Source: Clostridia bacterium (GTDB taxonomy: Bacteria > Bacillota > Clostridia > Christensenellales > CAG-138). Taken from it: a stretch of 46,469 nt of DNA. The stretch is from positions 1 through 46,469 of the forward strand of contig JAFWOT010000001.1 of NCBI GenBank assembly GCA_017509785.1, written 5' to 3'. This document shows positions 38,683 through 46,402 of the stretch, in pieces (the first letter of the stretch is position 1; each line of letters opens with the position of its first letter). The notes under the pieces are model-generated. The model worked only from the letters and a program-made list of their open reading frames with translations. It searched no databases and was not told the DNA's origin. The position numbers were made by a program, and so were the translations under genes.

Positions 38683-39258
38683 CTACTCACCGATTTTTGA
38701 AAAGCTTATGTAATAGGGTCCTTCTTCAGTCTCCCTATTATAGCTGACCTTAAATTCAAAACCCATCCTTTCGAACATTTCTCCGAGCGTGATCTCGTCT
38801 ACCCAAGCTGCCGGAGTCCAAACTATGCTGCAGTCAGAGTCGGATTCGAGATATGTACTTTTTGCCAGGAGGTTGAGTTCGCTTTCCGAATACGCTTGAA
38901 GGCTTTTGCCTTCGGCTTTGGCTTTTTCTTCCAGTTCCTCCATATGATCTTCTGAAACGAACAGCTCATTCTCTCCATCAAGAAAGTATTTCTGCCCCTC
39001 AAACATGTAGACGTTTACGTTTCTGTCCTGAACATCGGAGCCTGATAATTGCGCCCCGAGTATCTCCAACAGGGTATCCAACTGAAAAACCGCCCGATGA
39101 TTCTCCACCTCCATCCAAGGAAGGACCGTGCCTTCGCCGTTATAATAGACCGTGTGCGCTTTTTCGTATTCGGGAGACATGCTGCCCGGAGCTCTGCTGC
39201 AGGATACCGTGCCTACAGCCACAAGCAATGCCAACAATAATGCTGCTGCTTTTTTCAT
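38683..39258 (-). CDS. Putative lipoprotein, possible immunity protein
   Basis: 191 residues. The N-terminus MKKAAALLLALLVAVGTVSC is a lipoprotein signal with lipobox TVSC, and GTGGAGG lies eight bases before the ATG. The mature domain has VFQLDTLLEILGAQL, NVNVYMFEGQKYFLDGENELFV (a small beta domain somewhat like copper-amine-oxidase N-terminal modules) and EITLGEMFERMGFEFKVSY. I do not recognise the family. It is adjacent to RHS fragments on the same strand, which is compatible with an immunity function but does not prove it. Confidence 0.6.
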   Translation of the reverse strand: MKKAAALLLALLVAVGTVSCSRAPGSMSPEYEKAHTVYYNGEGTVLPWMEVENHRAVFQLDTLLEILGAQLSGSDVQDRNVNVYMFEGQKYFLDGENELFVSEDHMEELEEKAKAEGKSLQAYSESELNLLAKSTYLESDSDCSIVWTPAAWVDEITLGEMFERMGFEFKVSYNRETEEGPYYISFSKIGE

Positions 39259-39368
39259 ATCATTTCCTCCACCATTTTATATAGTATAGACAAATCAATT
39301 CATAGCCATCCTTTGGCTTGCCATCATGGGTAGTAAAGCATTTGTGGCAATGAACTTGCCCCAAGCTG

Positions 39369-39645
39369 TCACCCACCAAGCGGGGAAATCCCCGCTTGGT
39401 GCAGGTATTCTACCACCGTATTCCCGCTGCTGTCAATCAGCTTGACTACGTCATTTTGATCGTTGCGGACATAGTAGTAGGTTGTGAAGGTCGTGCCGTT
39501 ATCGACGGAATAGTCTACAGATACAGCATTCCCGCTCGCGTCATAGCTGAAGCAGAGGACCTTTGCAGTATTACCCGTACCAATTCTCATTCCGATGAAC
39601 ACGTAACCGGTGTACGTTCCCACGCAAGCCCGCGGCGGAGTCGAG
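39369..39645 (-). pseudogene. RHS repeat protein fragment 1
   Basis: Minus-strand coding for KVLCFSYDASGNAVSVDYSV, TYYYVRNDQNDVVKLIDSSGNTVVEYLHQAG, then a frameshift caused by a 16-base GCGGGGATTTCCCCGC palindrome and a stop. Continued in the next frame it gives TAWGKFIAT, as in the other two fragments. It is an RHS core piece lacking the YD-repeat shell and the tip. Confidence 0.75.
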
Positions 39646-39795
39646 CGGCGGGTCGTTCGCAGAACGATATTCGCCGCCCGGTGGAGTACGCGGAGCGGAG
39701 CTTGTCCGCTTCTTGGTCGTTTAATCCTCTTTCGACTCTAACGTTATTCAGCAGAACACGGAACCTTTTCCTGTATTGCGTTTATAACAGGTTTA

Positions 39796-40197
39796 TCACG
39801 AGCATAACTTCTTCCTTTCCGCAACAACACTAACCTCTTTAGAGGCTATATGTAATGTGCTTCCTGAAAGCATCTCAATTAATATGTAGAGGAGCTTATC
39901 ATTAGCTTGGATATTGTTACTAATAGAGCTCAAATACGAAATATCTTCTTCTACCGATATGGATAATATCGATTGGTCTTCTCCCATCCCAATATCTGTA
40001 GAATTTACGAATAGAGCAATAGCTACGCCAGAAAAAGATAGCACTATTCCTTCGTGAAAAAAATTGTTTTCTAACTTTAGCTCCAAATATCTCCGATTAA
40101 TATCGGGCATAATTGAAATGATTTCAGCATCGTGACAATAGTGTTGGAATAAGTATTCCCTCAGTTTGTCAGCTTCACTATACTCATATTTGCACAT
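39796..40197 (-). CDS. Small hypothetical protein, likely RHS-associated immunity
   Basis: 133 residues from an ATG seven bases after AAAGGAGGAGA. It is a soluble mixed alpha/beta protein: MCKYEYSEADKLREYLFQHYCHDAEIISIMPDINRRYLELKLEN, followed by SFSGVAIALFVNSTDIG and a C-terminal VEEDISYLSSISNN. Size, acidity and placement directly after an RHS C-terminal tip resemble polymorphic-toxin immunity proteins. No family is recognised and the role is inference. Confidence 0.55.
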   Translation of the reverse strand: MCKYEYSEADKLREYLFQHYCHDAEIISIMPDINRRYLELKLENNFFHEGIVLSFSGVAIALFVNSTDIGMGEDQSILSISVEEDISYLSSISNNIQANDKLLYILIEMLSGSTLHIASKEVSVVAERKKLCS

Positions 40198-40294
40198 GCA
40201 TTCTCCTCCTTTTAGTACAATGGGAAATACAGTGTTGCGTAAGGTTCTGGGACACAATCAACTCCAGGGATGAAATGCCTGTCCGAGAAACCTA

Positions 40295-40735
40295 TTACGT
40301 GATAATGAGGCCCATTTCAGTACACCACTGCTGTCGAGGTGCAAGCGCATTCATCGTGTTTTGGAATGCTTCACCTAATTGCTGAAAGAATTCTCCTATT
40401 TCTTCCCAGAACGTTCCTTCACTATCGATTCTTCCCGCTGAATTGTTTCCACAATACGCAAAGCTATTGTGTCCGATAACCCCCTGCCCGGTGGAGAGCA
40501 GAACGTCCGCGGAGATGAACCTGCAGGTGGTGGGATCATAGTAGCGGCTCTGGAGGTAGTACCAGCCCGTCTCCTCGTCGTAGACGTAACCCCTGTAACG
40601 GAAGGGCTGATTTGCGCCTACCGTGTTTGCCAAGCTGCCCGTTGTGGCAATAAGCTTGCCCCAAGCTGTCACCCACCAAGCGGGAGCAGCCCCGCTTGGT
40701 GAGTATATTCTACCACCGTTTTCCCTCTGACACTG
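40295..40735 (-). pseudogene. RHS repeat protein fragment 2 with C-terminal tip
   Basis: The minus strand encodes VTAWGKLIATTGSLANTVGANQPFRYRGYVYDEETGWYYLQSRYYDPTTCRFISADV, the conserved end of the RHS core, then GVIGHNSFAYCGNNSAGRIDSEG and a short variable tip of about 38 residues. Upstream, the VVEYTHQAG segment is out of frame across a GCGGGGCTGCTCCCGC palindrome. The tip is too short for a recognisable toxin domain. This is a displaced RHS C-terminal cassette. Confidence 0.78.
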
Positions 40736-40741
40736 TCAGAA

Positions 40742-41323
40742 TTAATAAACTTTATAGAAGAAGAAAACCTGCGGTTCTAACCTCTCGACATAGATATAGC
40801 ATCCGACATGCTCAAAATCGGTGAATGACCAGCCTTCTCCATCAGCTACAAGCTCTTGATCGCTGCAGAGATGCAACCCATGAGGCTTGTCGTCATCGCA
40901 ATAATAAAACCCCCATGTTGTGGATCCAAATCGCTTGGACCCCATTTGAAACACCGCTGTCTCATTATTTACCAAAGCTTTTTGGCAGTTCTTCAGCACC
41001 TCTGAAAGATCCGTGCTGGAAATGATCCGCGGGGATTCCGGTTCGTTACCACTGTCGAATCTTTGAAGCTTTATGTTACCCTTACCTTGGATCGTCAGTT
41101 CGCTGTCCCTCAAGCTAACGGTGTTCTGTTTGCCGTATGTCATGCCGCTGTTTCCCGCTTTATCAACAAGTTCCTTGTTTGCCTCAACATAAGCTTTTAC
41201 AGTATCGCGGCTCCCGGATGAGAAGGGAACCGAGGCCTCAAAGCAGCCGTTGGAAAAGAGAATAATTACCGTTGCCAAAACGATAAGGCTAAGCAGAATC
41301 ACTACTATAGATTTAAACTTCAT
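40742..41323 (-). CDS. Membrane-anchored hypothetical protein
   Basis: 193 residues. AGGAGG precedes the ATG, and residues 5-26 are one hydrophobic helix (IVVILLSLIVLATVIILFSNGC), either an anchor or a lipoprotein signal. The extracytoplasmic part has ELTIQGKGNIKLQRF, VFQMGSKRFGSTTWGFYYCDDD and a C-terminal VERLEPQVFFFYKVY. I do not recognise it. It sits between RHS fragments on the same strand and may be an immunity protein for a lost toxin tip. Confidence 0.55.
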   Translation of the reverse strand: MKFKSIVVILLSLIVLATVIILFSNGCFEASVPFSSGSRDTVKAYVEANKELVDKAGNSGMTYGKQNTVSLRDSELTIQGKGNIKLQRFDSGNEPESPRIISSTDLSEVLKNCQKALVNNETAVFQMGSKRFGSTTWGFYYCDDDKPHGLHLCSDQELVADGEGWSFTDFEHVGCYIYVERLEPQVFFFYKVY

Positions 41324-41382
41324 GATATATCCTCCTTATCAGCACTGATAAATACTAATTCCATATCGAATCATAGCGTTAT

Positions 41383-41411
41383 TGTGTCAGGGGGACGGTT
41401 CTCTTGACACA
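41383..41411. repeat. Palindrome TGTGTCA-GGGGGACGGTTCTC-TTGACACA
   Basis: TGTGTCA and TGACACA are exact inverted repeats around GGGGGACGGTTCTCT. Further GTGTGTCA and GTGTGTCAGGAG copies follow at about 41,488-41,530 and overlap the 3' end of the next gene. REP-like elements of this type are common in Clostridia, some with associated transposases, none of which is in the window. Confidence 0.6.
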
Positions 41412-41502
41412 CTATGCTCTCAGTATCATCCCCCTGTTTATTCCGGTCAATTGCTCGATCTGCTACACAGAGCCCTTTGGTCTTTAGGATCCGCAGGGTG
41501 TG

Positions 41503-41988
41503 TCACCGGAGCTGTGGTGTGTCAGGAGAACTATCTCTTTGATGCTTCTTTGATACTTTTTGGACAATAAAAAGTCCTAATGAATAACCCGACATTTCAA
41601 TAGTAGAAATTATTACGGACACGATTGCGTTATAAATCAGTTCTTCTATATAATCAAAAGAAGCGATCGACCTGTCGAATAAATCAAGAATCGTAAATGT
41701 CGTCAAGAAAAGAACAACAATTCCAGCAAAAGAAACAAGGATGGTTTTTCTTATTGGGAGGCAATCATCGCGATCAACAGGATAATAAAAAGCTGTCGCC
41801 ATAGTAAGAAGAGGTATTCCAATAAACACAATAACACCATCTGCTACATGGCTATGAATAATACTTGCATCAAACGAATCTTCCCACGAGTTTCCAACCA
41901 CAAGGCGAGAAACTTCAACAAGAATTAATAATATCCAAATTATAAAAGTTACCGTCGGAAGTCCTAACCAGTACCTTAAGGATTTCAT
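41503..41988 (-). CDS. Small polytopic membrane protein with repeat-derived tail
   Basis: 161 residues with about four hydrophobic helices (LPTVTFIIWILLILVEV, ADGVIVFIGIPLLTMATAFYY, ILVSFAGIVVLFLTTFTIL, IYNAIVSVIISTIEMSGYSLGLFIV). The family is not recognised. The last residues (SSPDTPQLR) are encoded by GTGTGTCA palindromic repeat sequence, so the 3' end may have been altered by repeat insertion. It lies between RHS fragments; a membrane immunity protein is one possibility. Confidence 0.5.
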   Translation of the reverse strand: MKSLRYWLGLPTVTFIIWILLILVEVSRLVVGNSWEDSFDASIIHSHVADGVIVFIGIPLLTMATAFYYPVDRDDCLPIRKTILVSFAGIVVLFLTTFTILDLFDRSIASFDYIEELIYNAIVSVIISTIEMSGYSLGLFIVQKVSKKHQRDSSPDTPQLR

Positions 41989-42083
41989 AAATGCATCCCC
42001 TGTGTTTTTATTGATGATTTAATGTTTCCAATATTGATAGATTATTTTATCTTGCAGAAAATTAAATATCCAGTTTTTAGCTC

Positions 42084-42430
42084 CTATTTTTTGTCCTTCC
42101 TTGGAAAATAGGCAAAGGGCTGATTTGCACCTACCGTGTTTGCCAAGCTGCCCGTTGTGGCAATGAGCTTGCCCCAAGCTGTCACCCACCAAGCGGGAGA
42201 ACTCCCCCCCGCTTGGTGAATATATTCTACCACCGTGTTCCCGCTGCTGTCAATGAGTTTTACGATATCGCCCTGTGCATTGCGGAGATAGTAGTAGATG
42301 TAGCTCGTGCCGGAGCCCACCTTGTAGACTACCGCAACAAGGTTGCCCGAGGCGTCGTAAGAGAAACGCTGCTGGACCTTGTTTTCGCCCGTGCCCGTCA
42401 CCATGTACATCAGCACAGAGCCGTTGCAGC
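42084..42430 (-). pseudogene. RHS repeat protein fragment 3
   Basis: The minus strand encodes VQQRFSYDASGNLVAVVYKV, YYYLRNAQGDIVKLIDSSGNTVVEYIHQAG, an in-frame 20-base palindrome-derived GSSPAWW, and VTAWGKLIATTGSLANTVGANQPF, then diverges (AYFPRKDKK). It overlaps in content with fragments 1 and 2, so the region holds three partly duplicated RHS C-terminal segments. The 5' end runs into the tandem array. Confidence 0.75.
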
Positions 42431-42439
42431 GGTGATCGT

Positions 42440-43033
42440 ATCGACCCTGTCACTCCTGAGTGCGGCAGCTGCCTGCGTGACGCATCGTCTGCAGTTTCGC
42501 CGGGGGCGAAACTGACTGTACGAATTTCTTACTGAAATATATGCGGCAATCTGATCCTGAACACTACGATGCGGGTTTCCTGCGTGCGGCGGCTGCCTGC
42601 GTGACGCATCGTCTGCAGTTTCGCCGAGGGCGAAACTGACTGTTCTCATAGTCCTTATCGTGGTAGCGGCAATCTGTTCCTGAACAGTACGATGCGGGTT
42701 TCCTGCGTGCGGCAGCTGCCTGCGTGACGCATCGTTTACAGTTTCGCCGGGGGCGAAACTGACTGTTCTCATAGTCCTTATCGTGGTAGCGGCAATCTGA
42801 TTCTGAACAGTACGATGCGGGTTTCCTGCGTGCGGCAGCTGCCTGCGTGACGCATCGTTTACAGTTTCGCCGGGGGCGAAACTGACTGTTCGAATTTCTT
42901 ACTGAAATATATGCGGCAATCTGATTCTGAACACTACGATGCGAGCTTCCTGAGTGCGGCAGCTGCCTGCGTGACGCATCGTTTACAGTTTCGCCGAGGG
43001 CGAAACTGACTGTTCGAATTTCTTACTTCTGCG
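42440..43033. repeat. Tandem array of about 123 bp derived from the tRNA-Met 3' end
   Basis: Four full units start at 42,543, 42,666, 42,789 and 42,913 (spacing 123, 123, 124), with a partial unit before them. Each begins GCGGCAATCTGATTCTGAAC, the tRNA-Met 3' end with one base inserted in its T-loop. It continues with an ACGATGCG/CGCATCGT dyad enclosing GCAGCTGC and then a CAGTTTCGCC/GGCGAAACTG hairpin. Two alternative spacers (TCATAGTCCTTATCGTGGTA or GAATTTCTTACTGAAATATA) follow. There is no credible coding frame. Confidence 0.85.
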
Positions 43034-43071
43034 AAACAAAGGGAGATGTGCGCGCACATCTCCCTTTGTTT
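43034..43071. terminator. Perfect 38-bp palindrome, terminator of the tRNA-Met pair
   Basis: AAACAAAGGGAGATGTGCGC and its exact complement form a loopless palindrome adjoining the tRNA-Met CCA end, followed on the minus strand by TCGCAG. It sits where the tRNA terminator is expected. Confidence 0.7.
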
Positions 43072-43147
43072 GGTAGCGGCAATCTGATTCGAACAGATGA
43101 CACTCCGGGTATGAACCGAATGCTCTAGCCAGCTGAGCTATGCCGCC
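43071..43147 (-). tRNA. tRNA-Met (CAT), elongator
   Basis: Complete minus-strand cloverleaf with acceptor GGCGGCA/TGCCGCT, anticodon loop TTCATAC, T-loop TTCGAAT and an encoded CCA. Its 3' end is copied, with a one-base insertion, in the tandem array on its 3' side. Confidence 0.93.
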
Positions 43148-43150
43148 AAA

Positions 43151-43226
43151 TGGTTGCGGGGGAAGGATTCGAACCAACGACCTTCGGATTATGAGCCCGA
43201 CGAGCTACCTGCTGCTCCACCCCGCG
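43151..43226 (-). tRNA. tRNA-fMet (CAT), initiator
   Basis: Minus-strand cloverleaf beginning CGCGGGG and ending CCCGCAACCA, with anticodon loop CTCATAA and GGG/CCG anticodon-stem features of the initiator. The unpaired C1:A72 position supports initiator identity. It is cotranscribed with tRNA-Met. Confidence 0.93.
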
Positions 43227-43265
43227 ATGTCGTGCCGAACGGCTTTCCGTTCAACAGCATTAATT

Positions 43266-43294
43266 ATTTTAACATAGTCTGACGCCCATGTCAA
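43266..43294 (-). promoter_or_regulatory. Promoter of the tRNA-fMet/tRNA-Met operon
   Basis: Minus-strand TTGACA (43289-43294), 17-base spacer, TAAAAT (43266-43271). Confidence 0.8.
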
Positions 43295-43344
43295 TACTTT
43301 ATTCGGTATATTTTAAAAAATTCCTCCCGAATTATCTCCCGGGA

Positions 43345-43515
43345 TCATTTTTTGTGGCAGTTGCCCGCCATGGGGCAATGCGCGCAATTGCTCCCGCAGG
43401 AGGACTTGCCCTGTTTTTTATCCCGCACGACCGCGCCGAGCGCGGCGCCGATGACGGCGAGCACCGCCGCAAGGGCGACTATCGTCACCCAATTTTCAGC
43501 CAGCCACTTGCCCAT
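43345..43515 (-). CDS. FeoB-associated Cys-rich membrane protein
   Basis: 56 residues: one membrane helix (WVTIVALAAVLAVIGAALGAVV) followed by a short Lys- and Cys-rich tail CGSNCAHCPMAGNCHKK with four cysteines. This matches the FeoB-associated family (PF12669 type), thought to support ferrous iron uptake next to FeoB. AAAGGAG precedes the ATG at 43,515. It is 83 bases downstream of feoB on the same strand, and the frame upstream of this ATG is not protein-like. Confidence 0.88.
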   Translation of the reverse strand: MGKWLAENWVTIVALAAVLAVIGAALGAVVRDKKQGKSSCGSNCAHCPMAGNCHKK

Positions 43516-43598
43516 GACGATTCTCCTTTCAAACGAATTCCCCCCGGGGAGCGGCTTCAGCGCCTCCCCCCGAGGGTGCTCCAATAAAGAGGTTTCTG

Positions 43599-46109
43599 TT
43601 ACTTGATTTTGATCTCCTTCTCGAGGGTCGTGGCCTCCGCGTACTTCTTGAAGAAGAGCATGTAGACCATGAAGCCGAGCACGGCGACAGCCGCGATGAG
43701 GCCGATCACGTTTACGCTGCCGGTGAACAGACCGCCGAACTGGTTGATCATGAGCGCGACCGCGTAGGCGAATATGCACTGATAACCGATGGCGAACCAG
43801 GTCCACTTGGCGGAGTTCATCTCACGCTTGATCGCGCCGATAGCCGCGAAGCAGGGGGCGCAGAGCAGGTTGAACACGAGGAAGCTGTAACCGGTGACTC
43901 CGTTGAACGCCTGCGCGATGGCCTGCCATGCGGTCAGTTCGCCGCTGCCGTAGAGGATGCCCATCGTGCCGACGATGTTCTCCTTGGCGACGAGGCCGGT
44001 GAAGGAGGCGACCGCCGCCTGCCAGTTGCCCCAGCCGAGAGGCGCGAATATCCACGCGATCGCGTTGCCGATAACGGCGAGAATGGAGTGATCGAGCTGA
44101 TCCTCGCAGAGCATTTGGAAGGTACCGTCGACTACTCCGAAGAAGGAGAGGAACCAGACGACGATCGTGGAGAGCAGGATTATCGTGCCCGCCTTCTTAA
44201 TGAAGGACCAGCCGCGCTCCCACATGGAGCGGAGCACGTTCGAAAGGGTGGGCCAATGGTAAGCGGGGAGCTCCATGACGAAGGGAGCCGGCTCGCCCGC
44301 GAACATCTTCGTCTTCTTCAGCATGATGCCGGAGATTATTATCGCCGCCATGCCGATGAAGTACGCCGATACGGAGACCAGCGCGCTGCCGCCGAAGAGA
44401 GCGCCCGCGATCATCGCGATGAACGGGATCTTCGCGCCGCAGGGGATGAAGGTGGTCGTCATTATCGTCATGCGGCGGTCACGCTCGTTTTCGATGGTGC
44501 GGGACGCCATGACGCCGGGTATGCCGCAGCCCGTGCCGATGAGCATCGGGATGAAGGACTTACCGGAGAGGCCGAAGCGCCTGAAGATCCTGTCGAGCAC
44601 GAACGCGATACGCGCCATGTAGCCGCAGGCCTCGAGGAAGGCAAGCAGCAGGAACAGCACGAGCATCTGGGGAACGAAGCCCAGCACAGCGCCGACGCCC
44701 GCGACTATACCGTCCTGAATGAGGCTGTAAAGCCACTCGGGAACGCGGGGATTCCCCTCCGCGTCGAGGAGGAGCTTATCGAGAAGAACGGGGATGCCGG
44801 GCACCCAAACGCCGTCATCGGCGGGATCGGGCTCGTCAAAGCCCTTCTCCTCGAGGTAGGCGACGGCGTCCTTATAGCTCATTCCGACGACCTCGTCCTC
44901 ATCGGCGTCCTCGGGCACCTCGTCGAAGTAGACGGTCTTTTCGCTCGTCTCAAGGGTCTCCTCGTCCTCGACGACGACGGTCGCCGTGCCGGAGCCCTCA
45001 ACGGCCTTGATCTCCTCAAGGGCGGCTTCGGGATCGAAATCCTCGGCCTCGGTATCGAGCTCATAGAAGGCGGAGACGGCGTTCATCGCGTCTTCATACT
45101 CGCCGGCCTTCTCCTCATAGGCTCGGGAGCCTATGCCGAGCAGATGCCAGCCGTCGCCGAAGAGGCCGTCGTTGGCCCAGTCGGTCAGCTTTGTGCCGGG
45201 GGCTTCGGGCGCCATTGCGATGAAGTAGACGAGGAACATTACGAGCGCGAATATCGGCAGGCCCAGCCAGCGGTTGGTGACGATCTTGTCGATCCTGTCG
45301 GAGACCGACATGCGCGAGGTGTTCTTCTTCTTGTAGCAGGATTTGCAGATCTCCCCGATGTAGATGTAACGCTCGTTGGTGATTATGGACTCGGCGTCAT
45401 CGTCGAGCTCGCGCTCGGCGGCGGCGATGTCCTTCTCGATATGGGAGAGGGTATCTGCCGGGATATTGAGGCGCTCAAGCACCTTGCTGTCGCGCTCGAA
45501 GACCTTGATGGCGTACCAGCGCTGCTGCTCCTCGGGCATGTTGTGGACGACCGCCTCCTCGATATGGGCGATGGCGTGCTCGACGGGCCCGGAGAACGTG
45601 TGAAGGGGGATCGTCTTTGCGCCCTTTGCGGCCTCGACCGCGGCCTTCGCCGCCTCTTCAACGCCGGTGCCCTTCAGCGCGGAGATCTCGACTATGTTGC
45701 AGCCGATCCTGCGGGAGAGCTCCTTGACGTCGATCTTGTCGCCGTTCTTCCTTACGACGTCCATCATGTTGACGGCGACGACGACGGGGATGCCGAGCTC
45801 GGTGAGCTGGGTGGTGAGGTAAAGGTTCCTCTCGAGGTTAGTTCCGTCGACTATGTTGAGGACCGCGTCGGGACGCTCGTCGATGAGGTAATTCCTTGCG
45901 ATGACCTCCTCGGGGGTGTACGGGGAAAGCGAATAGATGCCGGGCAGGTCGGTCAGAGTGACTCCATCAAACTTTTTGAGCTTGCCTTCCTTCTTTTCGA
46001 CCGTGACGCCCGGCCAGTTGCCTACGAACTGGTTGGAGCCGGTCAGCGCGTTGAAGAGCGTGGTCTTGCCGCTGTTCGGGTTGCCGGCGAGGGCTATGCG
46101 AATGTTCAT
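43599..46109 (-). CDS. feoB: Ferrous iron transport protein B
   Basis: 836 residues. The N-terminal G domain shows G1 GNPNSGKT (9-16), the switch T in GNWPGVTVE, G3 DLPGIYSLSPY and G4 NMMD. The helical GDI-like spacer follows, then the membrane domain with two Gate motifs (LVLFLLLAFLEACGYMARIAF...GKSFIPMLIGTGCGIPGVMASRTI and the later FIPCGAKIPFIAMI). It imports Fe2+ across the inner membrane. Residues about 330-435 are an unusually long acidic insert (EEKAGEYEDAMNA, TVVVEDEETLE, EDADEDEVVGMSYKDAVAYLEEKGF) between the first and second membrane segments. It is the second gene of feoA-feoB-feoD. Confidence 0.95.
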   Translation of the reverse strand: MNIRIALAGNPNSGKTTLFNALTGSNQFVGNWPGVTVEKKEGKLKKFDGVTLTDLPGIYSLSPYTPEEVIARNYLIDERPDAVLNIVDGTNLERNLYLTTQLTELGIPVVVAVNMMDVVRKNGDKIDVKELSRRIGCNIVEISALKGTGVEEAAKAAVEAAKGAKTIPLHTFSGPVEHAIAHIEEAVVHNMPEEQQRWYAIKVFERDSKVLERLNIPADTLSHIEKDIAAAERELDDDAESIITNERYIYIGEICKSCYKKKNTSRMSVSDRIDKIVTNRWLGLPIFALVMFLVYFIAMAPEAPGTKLTDWANDGLFGDGWHLLGIGSRAYEEKAGEYEDAMNAVSAFYELDTEAEDFDPEAALEEIKAVEGSGTATVVVEDEETLETSEKTVYFDEVPEDADEDEVVGMSYKDAVAYLEEKGFDEPDPADDGVWVPGIPVLLDKLLLDAEGNPRVPEWLYSLIQDGIVAGVGAVLGFVPQMLVLFLLLAFLEACGYMARIAFVLDRIFRRFGLSGKSFIPMLIGTGCGIPGVMASRTIENERDRRMTIMTTTFIPCGAKIPFIAMIAGALFGGSALVSVSAYFIGMAAIIISGIMLKKTKMFAGEPAPFVMELPAYHWPTLSNVLRSMWERGWSFIKKAGTIILLSTIVVWFLSFFGVVDGTFQMLCEDQLDHSILAVIGNAIAWIFAPLGWGNWQAAVASFTGLVAKENIVGTMGILYGSGELTAWQAIAQAFNGVTGYSFLVFNLLCAPCFAAIGAIKREMNSAKWTWFAIGYQCIFAYAVALMINQFGGLFTGSVNVIGLIAAVAVLGFMVYMLFFKKYAEATTLEKEIKIK

Positions 46110-46125
46110 ACTGCTTCCTTTCTAA

Positions 46126-46139
46126 TTAGCTTGTGCTAA
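46126..46139. promoter_or_regulatory. Possible iron-repressor-like palindrome between feoA and feoB
   Basis: TTAGC-TTGT-GCTAA, extended by flanking A/T, is a small dyad resembling half sites of DtxR-type iron repressors (TTAGG/CCTAA). It lies 17 bases before feoB, between the two genes, so it could act on a feoB-specific start or be coincidental. Confidence 0.3.
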
Positions 46140-46180
46140 CTTATGTTGCCAAATAATAAGGGGTCTCCCCCCGCAGGCGG

Positions 46181-46402
46181 TCACCTGACTTCGATCATTT
46201 CGGCGTCGGCCTTCCTGATGGAGAGCTCGTAGCCGCGGACGTTGATCTCGACGGGATCGCCGAGCGGCGCCACCTTGCGGACGTAAACCTCTACGCCCCT
46301 GGTGATGCCCATGTCCATTATCCTGCGCCTTACGGCGCCTTCGCCGTGGAGCTTGACCACAGTCGCGGTCGAGCCGATGGGAACTTCCCTCAATGTCTTC
46401 AT
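46181..46402 (-). CDS. feoA: Ferrous iron transport protein A
   Basis: 73 residues forming the SH3-like FeoA fold: MKTLREVPIGSTATVVKLHGEGAVRRRIMDMGITRGVEVYVRKVAPLGDPVEINVRGYELSIRKADAEMIEV. The R-R-R-I-M-D-M-G-I and P-L-G-D-P-V-E-I-x-V-R-G motifs are characteristic. It is a small cytosolic partner of FeoB. AAGGAGG precedes the ATG. The promoter and any further upstream gene are cut off or not visible in the last 67 bases. Confidence 0.95.
   Translation of the reverse strand: MKTLREVPIGSTATVVKLHGEGAVRRRIMDMGITRGVEVYVRKVAPLGDPVEINVRGYELSIRKADAEMIEVR

Noticed and set aside
42410..42772. 120-residue minus-strand frame in the tandem array
   Set aside because: Its RTVSFAPGETVNDASRRQLPHAGNPHR pattern simply follows the DNA repeat and no start signal is present.
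42440..43033. CRISPR array
   Set aside because: Repeat units are about 123 bp with no short repeat/variable spacer alternation and no cas genes; they derive from tRNA-Met.
44088..46139. 683-residue plus-strand frame over feoB
   Set aside because: Antisense shadow of feoB, highly charged and repetitive, starting without a ribosome binding site.
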